A program made the translations under genes and the position numbers. This document shows positions 1-10,083 of a DNA stretch of 64,000 nucleotides, piece after piece. The notes beneath the pieces were generated by a model. That model had not been told where the DNA came from. It searched no databases and was given only the letters and a program-made list of their open reading frames with translations. The DNA is from Monodelphis domestica (lineage: Eukaryota; Chordata; Mammalia; Didelphimorphia; Didelphidae), in the NCBI RefSeq assembly GCF_027887165.1, contig NC_077233.1, positions 182,713,114-182,777,113 on the forward strand, in the 5' to 3' direction. The stretch's first letter is position 1; every line of letters starts with the position of its first letter.

Positions 1-565
1 TCACGTTAAAGACTGATATATATTAATTTAAGGTCGCCAAGAAATTCAGCTATGTAATTCCTAAATGAAACACTCAAGTCAGCTGCCAATTTTTTTTATG
101 GTGTTTTAATTACAAACAGGAGGAAGAAAGTATTAGAGGGAGAGAGAGAGAAGGAAAGGGGAGAGAAGGAAAGAGGTTTAAATACCCACTCTGCTCAGGC
201 TGAGCCAAAGCGGGACCAAGGCCCTGGATAGCCAAGGCAAGGAAAGAGATCAGTCCTAGTCACTCACGTGACCAAACTGGAAAAAAACAGTCCAGGGGCT
301 CCTCCAACTCCAAGCACCAGCCTCCAACTCCCTCTAGCCCTCCTCACAGGAAGTCACGAGAACTCCAGAGGCTGTTCTCTACCTCACTTCCTGCGTCTCA
401 CATGTGCCAATGGTGGCTCTAGCTTGACCTAGGACCCCCCAGAGGTCTGTCCCTTTTTGCACATGTCTGTTGAAGGCCATATTCTCAAAATAATTAAATC
501 TTGAGTTTTGCTGCAGCCCTTCCTAATCTTGTTACCCTGAGCAGGGTGGAGATTGTAGTTTCCAA
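1..565 (-). mobile_element. LTR-like segment (unassigned family)
   Basis: Read on the minus strand this resembles a retroviral LTR: a TATA-like GGTATTTAAACC near 176-187, then a short transcribed part ending in a T/A-rich stretch before TGGCGACC at about 30-40, which could be the start of a primer-binding site. The end resembles the LTRs near 19.4, 30.7 and 58.5 kb only in layout. No paired LTR or target duplication was found, so the limits are approximate. Confidence 0.35.
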
Positions 566-2460
566 GACCTGATTCTGTTATTCCAAGTATCTCTATTGTT
601 ATTGATCAGGAAATAGCAAAATCCGATCTTCTAAAGAATGGTCTGAATAGGGTGGAGTAGTTTTGAAATTCACAATAATCCCCCTGAGGCCCAAGGAAGA
701 CTAGTCTCTTCATGGGTCTTGTAAACATACTAGCTATGAAATTACAATAGTTAAAGATAAGGGAAAAATAATAGAGAGAGACAACAAAACCAATGTTTTG
801 CTGGGCACATTGGCAAAAGCCAATTAGGGGGCAGTTCCCTTTGGCAGAAGAGTATACATTCAAAATGAATTCAATCAACCTTCAGTTCAAACAACCACAC
901 CCCAAGGTTCATTCTTGATCTTGATGCAATATAGGTTTTCTGGCATCTTTCTGCAACAGTTCATTCTCTGGATTAAGGACTTAGCAAGCTTCTGCCTTTA
1001 AGATCTTTCTCAAACAAAAAAAAATTTCAAAATCTTGGATTTTTATTAAAATACAGGACTACAGAAAATTGCCACACTTAGGAAAGACAGAAAAGGGATT
1101 AGATTTCAGCAGCAAATGGGAAATGGCGTTCCATGGTCTGATTTTACCTTTGCTCTCAGGGATATGGGAGCCAAAATGGTAGCTAAACTTAGGTACTTGT
1201 TGGAATGTGGCACAGGGAAGACCTATGTCTGCTGTAAGTCAAAAAGCCACAAACTCAGACCTCAAATAAGTCCTCTATCTTGGCGCAGATTCTCGTTAAT
1301 CCCATTAGAATTGGTTGGTCTCTTTGACCTTATGCTTCTTGGCACTAACTCTATAATGACTCTTTTGTGGACCCTTCTCCTGGAATCAGACACAATCATT
1401 AATCAAAGTCCCATAATATTTGACAATCAATGGCAGTGTGTGTTTTAAAACAACTGTATGCTGGAGGACATCCCCCAGCATTCCCTGTTCTCCCCAGAGT
1501 TCCATTCTCTTTATGTCCTTGTATGGGATTGGTCTATAAATGGACCAATATGCCAGAGCTCACTATTTTTTTTTCTTATTGAATGCCCTTTTCCCTTCAT
1601 AATAGCAGGCTTGCATAGTCTAAAGCTTTGGGTATGCATTAGTATTAGGGCTAATAAATATTTTAAACTTATATTAGCACGAAATCAAAAAACTATGAAT
1701 ACTGGTAACATGTGCGTTCAGTACAAATAATGAAAAAAAAAGAAAGATTAAATACTCTATTGGACATACAAGGAGAAACAATGATAATTTTTTTTAAAAA
1801 TCAAAAATATATATTTCACAATCAGTGACACACTGTATTCGCCCAAGGAGAGGCACAATACAAAGGTTTCTCACCCAAAAATGAGATCCATTTCCTTTTT
1901 AACTTGACAATGATCCACAGTGTGAGTGCAAATGGTTTTCACTAAGAAAACAGCTTAATAAAACAGAAGTATAGCAGCTAATGCACATTCAAGAAGTACC
2001 AAAATCATAAGACCCCATTAATGACAACAGCAAACAAACCCACTATTATATAGGATTCACATGAGTTGCTGTGTGACATTTAAGAAAATACCTTTGAAGT
2101 TCATGGGTACTTGTCACAAGTTCTCCAGATCTAGCCAATCTTTCAACCTTGGCTGAGATATTTTTTAACAAAGTCTATTTCTGCCATAAATCCAAAATTT
2201 GGCAAAGGACCCCAGAAAAAAAGCTGATGATGAAAACCTTTTCGGTCTAAAACATCACCAAGAATCTAGATCCTTCTAGTGGAAGGGCTCCCAGTCACAT
2301 TCCAAATGGAATCTTCATTTGACTGACAGATGATCAATCTCTAGCTTCTGTCCTTTGCATGCCCACCTCTTCCACAGAGTTAAGAGGGTAGAAGTATGCC
2401 CTCAGGAAAAAACCTTTAGGAGGCTTTTTGTTGCCTAAAAGAAATACCTGGGCTTCCAAA
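566..2460. other. AT-rich stretch without a recognisable gene
   Basis: No conserved open reading frame, RNA gene or full repeat is recognisable. ORFs of up to 110 codons (1116-1448, 1458-1730) have no family features and are scattered in frame. The sequence may be decayed internal DNA of the LTR elements on either side. Confidence 0.4.
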
Positions 2461-2469
2461 TCACTCAGC

Positions 2470-2781
2470 TATTTGCAATATAAGAGAAATAGGAGTTTAT
2501 GCCTTACCAGCCCTGTGGAAAGTGGCTCACAAGAACCCTCAGCTTGACTAGCAGCAGGCTCACAGCAGCAGCAGGAACAGAAACAGGAGCAGGAACAGGA
2601 ACAGAAACAGCAACAACTTGTGGTAGAGGCTTCAGGCTCAGCAAGGACCACCTAGCCAGTTAGAGGGGGAGGCAGAAGCAGCAGTAGTTAGAGTTCCCCA
2701 GAGAGGGAGGACAAGAAGGCATGGCAGGAGAAATGTGGTTTTTAATTAAGAGTTCTAAATCCCACTTCTGGTTGCCATAAA
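2470..2781 (-). mobile_element. ERVL-like leader with Leu-type primer-binding site
   Basis: On the minus strand TGGCAACCAGAAGTGGGA (2760-2777) resembles the leucine-tRNA primer-binding sites of class-III (ERVL) elements. It sits four bases after the CA end of an LTR (2782). The leader continues leftward through a CTG/CCT-rich stretch to a good splice donor, CTG|GTAAGG, at 2508|2507. The 60-codon ORF here (2469-2651) is a low-complexity Cys/Ser string and is not taken as coding. No gag or pol follows. Confidence 0.45.
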
Positions 2782-3110
2782 TGTAGGATTTAAATTAATG
2801 TTCAATACTATAAGTGTTATATTTTATAAAGTTTATTAATAATCACTAGAAGTAAAGGAATAAAAAGTTAATTATCTAACAAGTAAGATCATATGACCAA
2901 GCTCTCCTTGCCTGTTTAAAAGGCCTGCTCCACCAAAGCATGTCAGGAAGAAAAGATCTCGGGCAGAGGCGGGGTATACTCCTGCAATTTCATGACTAAT
3001 TCACTCAAGAAAAGAAAGGGAGAATAGGAAGGAGGTAAGTGTCCTGTTCGAAGCTCTTGTTCAACACCTCTGATGTCACCCCTGTTCAGAACCCATAATC
3101 AGAATATTCT
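2782..3110 (-). mobile_element. LTR of ERVL-like family D, copy 1
   Basis: The 3' end on the minus strand (2782 upward) ends AATTTAAATCCTACA. It has an AATAAA signal in TTATTAATAAACTTTATA and is followed by the primer-binding site at 2760-2777. Related copies lie at 45893-46183 and 54822-55096, both also on the minus strand. The upstream limit near 3110 is estimated. Confidence 0.5.
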
Positions 3111-3279
3111 ATTTGAACAGTACTGAATTACTGCCTATGCTTATAAAATCTGAAAGACCCAAGACTCAGGGTCTCAGACCATGCTGGGTTCCTGTAGACC
3201 CTCAATTCCGTGGCTTAGAACTCTTACAAAAAAGGCAGTTAGAATCAGAGGTTTCTCCCAGTTTTCTCTTTTCACATGG

Positions 3280-3450
3280 TGCAGATATCAAAATCTGGAG
3301 GCGATTATGGAGTGAATACAGCATTGCATTGTACAGTAAAGAGCATTAGACTTCGTTGGGAGGCTCAGGTGTTAGTCCTGATTCTGCTACTAAAGCATGA
3401 TGTGGCAATAGATAAACGATTTCATATCTTTGATTCTCCAATACTAGTTT
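3280..3450 (+). repeat. MIR-like SINE relic
   Basis: The stretch AGAGCATTAGACTTCG, followed by a 'tcctgattctgctacta' segment, follows the MIR pattern loosely. It is heavily decayed. Confidence 0.3.
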
Positions 3451-3606
3451 AGATGATCTCAAAGACTTCTCCCAGTACTTTGGGTTTTTTTTTAACTCTT
3501 AGTAAAATGAAACAGTTGGGTTTAATAACCACACCAGCTTTCAACCTAGACCTTTGATCTACTCTCTCTACAAACTCTCTGAGGAAAAGTCCTAATGTAA
3601 AATGGA

Positions 3607-3806
3607 GCTTCTTGGGGCTCAGTGGATGGAGAGCCAGGCCAAAAGAGAGGAGTTTTCAAATCTGGTCTCAGATACTTCCTAGCTCTGTGACCCTGGGCAA
3701 GTCACTTAACCCCCCACCCCCACCCCATTGTCTAGCCCTTACCCTTCTTCTGCCTTTGAATCAATAGATTCAAAGAAGGTAAGACTTAAAAAAAAAAAAT
3801 AAAAGA
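3607..3806 (+). repeat. tRNA-derived marsupial SINE (WSINE1-like)
   Basis: The head 'ggggctcagtggatgg', the B-box-like 'ttcaaatctgg', the 'tgtgaccctgggcaagtcactta' core (3690s), the '...ttctgcct' tail and a poly(A) run at 3788-3800 are all in order. Confidence 0.8.
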
Positions 3807-4789
3807 AATTTAAAAGTAAAACAGAACCACTTGTCCTATTCCTCTATCATTTGAAATAGTCTTATACTCCTGAGAAGGACAGGTCCAATTGCTAGTTGTA
3901 CTTCTAAGGAAACTAAGCAATTGAGGACTATCCTATCAGTAAGTCCAAATCCTGATAGCTAAGTTATTCCTCAGTTCTAACCGGCCTGTGTCTGAAGGAC
4001 ACCCTGTTTCTAGCTACAGTCATCCAGGGTTATTACATGAACAATAGTATCGCTCTTCCTTTGTTCCGTGAATGCTTTTGTTATAGGTCACTCTGTCATG
4101 AGTTTACAGTGTGTACTTTGCACCTAAGTATATGTAAAAAAAAAAAAGGTAGAGAACTACCTAAATACTTAGGATCAACATGTTTAGCTTGATCAAATGC
4201 CATTTGAATTGGTCAGGAGGGTTCCATTTTTTTATGAATGTCTAAATCTTTAATACTCCGAAATATATCAATAATGACATAAGCAAAGTTAGCCACTGGT
4301 TACATCCATTCAGTTTATTGATTGAATTCTCCCTGATTGTGAAAGTCTAGCCTGGTACCATAGGAAGATCTAGACTAAGCTCAGATGAAATAGGAGCAGG
4401 AAAGCCCACATCGCTCATTGCCAAAACCAAATTGAATCATGCTTCAGCTTCCTGGAGAGGACTCCCTTCAGCCTCAGCAAAAACCAGAAGGGCCAGTGCC
4501 CATCCACTCCAACCCCTGCTGCCCTCAGTTCCTGAGTCTGAATGCCTGAATGCGGCACCTTCAGACGCCTGCCTCATCCACCATTGCTTCTGCCTTCTTG
4601 AGGGTAGTAAGATTGTATGGAGTAGTTTAGATGGGCGTGAAATTCCCTATTATGTATATCAGGGGATTTGGGCGCTCTTTGTTGTCTGGTGCAGAAATAT
4701 TGCTGATGAGAATGTTTAATGTGTAAAGGAACCCAGTGGGAGAGGGCAAAACACAGTGTACCCACAGGGCTGCCCCAATTCATATTCAC
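3807..4789. other. No recognised gene or repeat
   Basis: Mostly unique-looking AT-rich sequence. A 95-codon ORF at 4432-4719 has no recognisable family feature and no splice context, and I treat it as chance. Confidence 0.4.
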
Positions 4790-4861
4790 ATGTAACCTGG
4801 CTGATGTCCACCCCCCTTCCAAAATATTATTGAACTCTCTTTCCTTCAGCATCTCATTGGA
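4790..4861 (+). repeat. 72-bp direct repeat, copy 1 (partner at 6867-6938)
   Basis: It matches 6867-6938 with about seven to nine mismatches by eye. The pair brackets a SINE, an LTR and the ATG5 pseudogene. It could be two fragments of one unknown repeat family. Confidence 0.7.
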
Positions 4862-4873
4862 CAGGAGAATCAT

Positions 4874-5027
4874 GGAGGCAGCTGGGTAGCTCAGTGGACT
4901 GATAGTCAGGCCCAGATATGAGAGGTCCTGGGTTCAAATCTGGCCTCAGACACTTCCTAGCTGTGTGACCCTGGGCAAGTCACTTCACCCCCATTGCCTA
5001 GCCCTTATTGCTCTTCTCCCTTAGAAC
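4874..5027 (+). repeat. WSINE1-like SINE, 3' end cut by an LTR
   Basis: The standard head and core are present. The SINE stops at 'cttagaac' (5020-5027), where LTR B3 starts with TG. The usual 'caatac..gtattgattctaag' tail is missing. Confidence 0.8.
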
Positions 5028-5553
5028 TGTTAAACTGGAAAAAAAAAAACACAGAACTATTAAATAGTCAGAAAAACCACACTTTAATTAAGGAGAGGGG
5101 TTCAATGCTTTCCTCTAAGGCTTCCACACAGAGCTGCATACTACACACCCACACAGAGCCCCCAGATTTTTGCTGCTCTGGCCACTGACCCCTGGCAAAG
5201 CCAACCATGTGAGATTGGACAATGCTAAAGAGCCATGAAACTGGGGAAGCTTATATACCCTTTTAGGGGAACTGGGGACTGAGGATGGGAGAGTATAGCT
5301 GATTGGCTTTACAATGGCTACAAAGAAAATGAGGAGTCCTAGACAGAATTATCAGGGGGAGACTGATGCTTTACAATGGACACAAAAGGGAAAGATTCAG
5401 CCAAGGGCTGGGATACCTGGGACAGGACTTGGACACAATAGAAAAAGGGTACTTATCTGATTAGGTCTACCTTTAGGTCCATTGTGCTACCTGAAAGTGG
5501 GGTGAGTTCTTAGGGGACTGGGGCAGAAGGGGGCTCCAGATTTCAAGTTGACA
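5028..5553 (-). mobile_element. LTR of ERV-B family, copy B3 (probably solo)
   Basis: In plus orientation it runs TGTTAAAC...GTTGACA, and it shares 'cagaactattaaatagtc' and many internal blocks with B1 (25073-25683) and B2 (25684-26261). On the minus strand a TATA box (GTATATAAGC, about 5249-5258) lies in the expected place. The flanks GAAC (5024-5027) and CAAC (5554-5557) could be a 4-bp target duplication with one mismatch. No PBS or polypurine tract adjoins it, which suggests a solo LTR. Confidence 0.75.
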
Positions 5554-5791
5554 CAACTGAGGTTTAAAGATGGTAGTGGAGGAAAGCAGTGGTGAAGCAG
5601 AGTAAGGCCAGCTCAAGGACCCTCATCTGGCCATGGGATCTTTTTATCCTGCCTGGCTTGCATGGCAGCAAGGAGGTTTTTCTGGTGAGGTTGTCTCCAC
5701 CAAAGCTGACTGAAGGAAAAGGTTGACATGTTCTGTTTGATCTAGTTTAAGGGTGATGCTCATTCTTTTTTAGGTGAATAGAGTCTCTCCT

Positions 5792-6629
<838 letters not shown>

Positions 6630-6729
6630 CTAATTTTTTTTTTTTTATTAAAGATACACTTGAGACCCTGCCCTGTGAGGGCTTGAACAGGCACAGGCGG
6701 TGGGGAGGCCCTCTTCCCACCATGTGCCC

Positions 6730-6775
6730 CACAGTATTGATTCTAAGGTGGAAGGTAAGGGTTATTTTTTTTAAA
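6730..6775 (+). repeat. 3' end fragment of a WSINE1-like SINE
   Basis: 'cagtattgattctaaggtgg' and 'aaggtaagggtt' match only the SINE tail. Confidence 0.7.
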
Positions 6776-6866
6776 AGGGGAAGGAATCAAATCTAAAGAT
6801 CAAGAAGCTCACTCCCAACTACCCTAGCCTCTGGCTATTGCATCTTGCCTAAACTTCTGTGAATTT

Positions 6867-6938
6867 ATGTAACCTGGCTGGTGCCCACCCCCCTTCCAAA
6901 ATATTATTGAACTCCCTCTCCTTTAGTTTCTCATTGGA
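6867..6938 (+). repeat. 72-bp direct repeat, copy 2 (partner at 4790-4861)
   Basis: See copy 1. The region on to 7037 holds no other recognisable feature. Confidence 0.7.
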
Positions 6939-7037
6939 TAGTCCAGTGCTGTAGCTCAGACTATAATCTCCCTGCTCCAATGAAAGACATGTTATGATTC
7001 CTATTTTCATTGTACTGTTTTATGCAGGATATCAGTC

Positions 7038-7240
7038 ATTTCTGTTCTTTCTAACTCTTTGGGACCTCATTTGAGGTTTTCTTGGCTAGAATACTAGAGT
7101 GGGTTGCCATTTCCTTCTCCAGCTCATTTTACAGATGAGGAAACTGAGGCAAACGGGATTAAATGACTTGCCCAGGGTCATAGAGTTAGAAGGTCTCAGG
7201 CCAGATTTTAACTCCAAGCCCAAGGCTTTATCTGACACAT
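7038..7240 (-). repeat. SINE1/MAR1-like SINE, minus strand
   Basis: The reverse complement of the family: 'gggacctcatttgaggttttcttggc', 'ccatttccttctccagctcattttacagatgagg', and 'gacttgcccagggtca'. Confidence 0.8.
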
Positions 7241-7276
7241 CCCCTACTTGCCCTTGGGCAGGTCTAAGGACTATAG

Positions 7277-7950
7277 GTCATAGATATAGAGTTAGAAGGA
7301 ACTGCATAAGCTACCCAGACTAGTGATGGTGAACCTATGGCATGCATGCCAGAAAGGGCACATAGAAAGCTCTCTGTGGACCTGCCTGTAGTCACCTGCC
7401 AGATTTGGTTACTAGAAAGGCAAAGGGACTCAGTGGAGCTACTCTCCTCCCCCTCTCCACTGGCCTGAGGGCATTCCTTATATGACCCACCCGACCAGCA
7501 GCCAATGGGAGTGCTTGCTCCCTCCACTGTCTGCTGAAATGGGGTGGCTCACAGGTAGAAGAGTTGGAGGGAAGCAGAGTGCTTGGGCCTTCCCTAACCC
7601 TAACCTTAAATTTGTTTCTAATCCTAACTCTAACTTAGAACATTTCTCACTTCACCTGCCACCCTGCCCAGCAGCCCAATGGGAGCACTTTCTCCCTCCC
7701 CTGTCTGAGGGAAGTTCGGGGGAGGAGGACAGCAAGGCACTCATTCTTTGGGGGTGGGGCATGGCATGTGATCTCTTAAAGGTTCACCATCACTGACCTA
7801 GACCAACCCATTATTTTAATAATGAGGAAACTGAGGCCAAGAGAAGTTAAGTGACTTGCCTAAGATCACATAAGTCATAAAAATCAAAGGCAAGGTTTGG
7901 ACTTCAGCCTTGAGACTCCAAAGTCAATGCTGTTTCCACTCTGCCATCTT
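7277..7950 (+). repeat. MIR/THER-like SINE split by a hAT element
   Basis: 'gtcatagatatagagttaga' (from 7277) and 'aataatgaggaaactgaggc', 'gtgacttgcctaagatcaca' (7820-7870) belong to one element. The hAT transposon 7321-7795 interrupts it. Confidence 0.6.
7321..7795. mobile_element. Non-autonomous hAT-type DNA transposon
   Basis: The terminal inverted repeats TAGTGATGGTGAACCT (left) and AGGTTCACCATCACTG (right) match but for the outer base. The flanks ACCCAGAC (7313-7320) and ACCTAGAC (7796-7803) form the 8-bp target duplication typical of hAT elements, with one mismatch. The 475 bp hold no transposase. Two related internal blocks ('agcagccaatgggag' near 7500 and 'agcagcccaatgggag' near 7670) point to an internal duplication. 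Confidence 0.85.
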
Positions 7951-8148
7951 AGCGGAGTGGGGCAGGGAGAAGGACAAGAGGCTCCGAGCTGGCAGAATAG
8001 CCTCTTGGTGGCCTCAGAAACCTACAAGACAGTCACATTCATTTATATGTGTATCATACACACACGGTGAGCAAATTAGAATTATTCTGTCTCATTTACT
8101 CATTGACTCTATTCTGAAATCAACCCTATTCCCCATTTTGTCAAAGCC

Positions 8149-8649
8149 TGCTGGGGGCCATCAGTCCATGACACCTTGACAGAGTCACACATGGTATCTG
8201 GGAAGACCACAGAGTGGTCCTTGGTGAGATGTGACTGCCCACTCTATCCCTCTTGCATGACTTCTTTCATCAATGCCCCTTACCTATGAATTGGCATGAT
8301 TATTATTCCCCCTAGCCTCAAAAGAATAATGCAAGAGCAAAACACATGTACCCTTATTCCCCAAAACATCACCAAAAGATCAGACCTTCAAACCCAATCC
8401 CAAAAGACTATCATGGGTTAACTTTTACTTGGGTACATAATTCCCAGCAAAACCGCAGCTACAGGCCAAGCCCAAAACTTTCTCATGAAGCCAGCACACA
8501 AATCAATCATAGAGGCCCATATGATACATACAGGTACAGTACAGGTACACTAAGCTTCAATATGTCTCAGTGACTCAATTACACAAATCAGTAACTCAAA
8601 CTCCCTAGTAAGCCACCTGTGACGAAATCATTTATCTTGTATTCTGTCT

Positions 8650-8693
<44 letters not shown>

Positions 8694-9544
8694 CTCTCGG
8701 TAACCGAGGATGACTATTGTCTTTGTGTGTTTTTGTGCACAAAGACACTTGTGCGTGAAGGAGATTTAAGTGGAAAAGTCGATGCACAGAGACAGTCCCA
8801 CTCTCTCAGAGTTGGATGCCTGGGTCCAGTGGCACGAAAAATCGTTACACCTGGAGACTTCCTCAGCTGCATTGGATGGCCGTGTTGTCCTTTGTGCTCC
8901 AACACGCCCTAAGCACTCCACAGTGCTTTTCTGCGTCGCCATCTCAGCCGTTGAACCTTCTTATTAGTTTCTTCCGTCTATTCAGCCGAAGCAGTCTTCA
9001 CATGCTGGGTGAGCAAGGCTCTGGTTCACCAGGGGTTGATGACCGGATGGCTTCCCTCACAAGGTTTAGCTGGCCTGTCGAAGCCGTTGCCCGGGGTGTG
9101 GCCGCTGCCGCATGCTAGCAGCTACTGGGAGCCACAAGTGAGGGCTGGGTGTCAGATGGGAGTCAGAGGCTGGAGAGCTGCCCTAGGAGGGCACGACAGG
9201 CCCTCCATACCAAAGATATTACTCCTCCCTGAGAACCCCATACACCCCTGTAATCACAATACAAAAGTATAGAATGTTAATCAAGTGATTTGTTAGAAGT
9301 TAATGTATCACTTTTCCAATTATCTCTCTTTGATTTTCTATACCTGCATACCAAGAAAATGGGTATAAAAATAAATCCCAGGCCTGGGAATGTCAGAACA
9401 GCTGAGATGCAAAGCAATCCCATGGCCATTATGATTAAGCTGTCTTCTGTTTGTTATTTATTTTATTTTATTTATTTTGACTGATCGTTCGCCACCTGTC
9501 AGGAATCCTGGAGTCGCGAGTGAGGCTGGACCCTGATCATGGCA
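8149..9544 (+). mobile_element. 5' LTR of provirus A (copy A1, interrupted)
   Basis: It starts TGCTGGGGGCCATCAG and ends ATGGCA. Without the 595-bp insert at 8653-9247 it is about 800 bp, matching the 3' LTR at 14940-15736. A hand count gives about 35 mismatches in about 795 positions. The TATA box TATAAAA is at 9364-9370. The flank AAAGCC (8143-8148) pairs with AAAACC (15737-15742) as a 6-bp target duplication, the size usual for betaretrovirus-like (class II) elements. Confidence 0.9.
8653..9247 (-). mobile_element. Retroelement with (ACT)n 3' tail, long copy
   Basis: The insert begins with about 13 AGT units on the plus strand, which is an (ACT)n tail when read on the minus strand. It is absent from LTR A2 and LTR A3. 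CTGTA (8648-8652 and 9248-9252) flanks it and is likely the target duplication. The body is GC- and CpG-rich compared with its surroundings ('gccgttgcccggggtgtgg'). A shorter second copy lies at 20060-20268. A short-repeat 3' tail is common in non-LTR retrotransposons of the RTE/CR1/L2 type and SINEs that use them. I cannot name the family, and no clear protein domain is visible. Confidence 0.8.
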
Positions 9545-9547
9545 TTC

Positions 9548-9565
9548 TGGTGCCGGAACAAGACC
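9548..9565 (+). other. Primer-binding site of provirus A
   Basis: TGGTGCCGGAACAAGACC begins three bases after the LTR end. It resembles the lysine-tRNA sites of betaretroviruses, but with several mismatches, so the primer tRNA is uncertain. Confidence 0.55.
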
Positions 9566-9770
9566 ACTCCCAGCTAGGTAAGACCCCTTCCCCTAAACCT
9601 AAAAGTTTTGAACGGATCAGGTTCTCTCCCCGGGGAAGAGGTCCCGGGCCCCCCTGAGGATAGAGCAGGGTTTGGGGGGGTAGTAATCCAGGGCCCCCAC
9701 CATAAGAGGAGTGGGTTCCAAAGCAGAGCAGTTTCAGAACAGGTAAATTTAGGAGAAGAAAAGGGCCGCC
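9566..9770 (+). promoter_or_regulatory. Provirus A leader with major splice donor
   Basis: A clear donor, CTAG|GTAAGA, lies at 9577|9578. A matching acceptor with a pyrimidine run, TTTTCCCCCCAG, ends at 13650 just ahead of the env start. Splicing between them would give the usual env message and would remove the non-coding core of the element. This is inferred from the two sites only. Confidence 0.5.
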
Positions 9771-10083
9771 ATGGGACACAGTGAATTAAAAGAAAGCAAG
9801 CTATTCACTGAAATAATTGAACAGTTTTCAGAAAAGGGGAGTAAAGGAGAGAAAAGCAAGCAAGTCACAGCTGACTAAGTACTTGGAGTTTATTCAAAAT
9901 TGCAGTCTGTGGTTCCCCAATGTAAGGAAGGTAGATTTAGACACAGAAGAAAAAATTAGCCCTGACTTAAAATCTTATAACATCCCCATTTGGGCTAAAC
10001 AACCACCAGTAACCCCCCCACCTGAGGGAAGGAGGAGTGAATGGACGGGAGTGAGGGGTCCCCCTCCTCCTCCACCTCCATGA
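9771..10083 (+). pseudogene. Provirus A gag, matrix part only, broken
   Basis: A strong start context (GCCGCCATGG) opens a frame beginning Met-Gly, as needed for N-myristoylation of a retroviral matrix protein. That frame stops at 9876-9878 after 35 codons. Matrix-like sequence (LEFIQNCSLWFPNV) goes on in another frame of the 9817-10083 ORF, so there is a frame change near 9870. It ends in a proline-rich segment and stops. Capsid, nucleocapsid and all later gag parts are absent. The leader, LTR type and 6-bp target duplication fit a betaretrovirus-like element. Confidence 0.7.

Noticed and set aside
2469-2651. Cys/Ser-rich 60-codon ORF resembling a metal-binding peptide
   Set aside because: Low-complexity CAG/CTG-type DNA in a retroviral leader, with no conserved spacing of Cys residues.
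4432-4719. 95-codon ORF beside the ATG5 pseudogene
   Set aside because: No family pattern, no splice context, and an overlapping minus ORF of similar length. Treated as chance.
7590-7640. CCCTAA-like units suggesting interstitial telomere repeat
   Set aside because: Only a few imperfect units inside a hAT element, too few for a telomeric tract.
8618-8912. Poly-serine ORF at the AGT run
   Set aside because: Reads through the (AGT)n tail of the inserted retroelement and both flanking elements.
9817-10083. Proline-rich 88-codon ORF as a host gene
   Set aside because: Position after PBS and leader and its matrix-like content make it broken retroviral gag.
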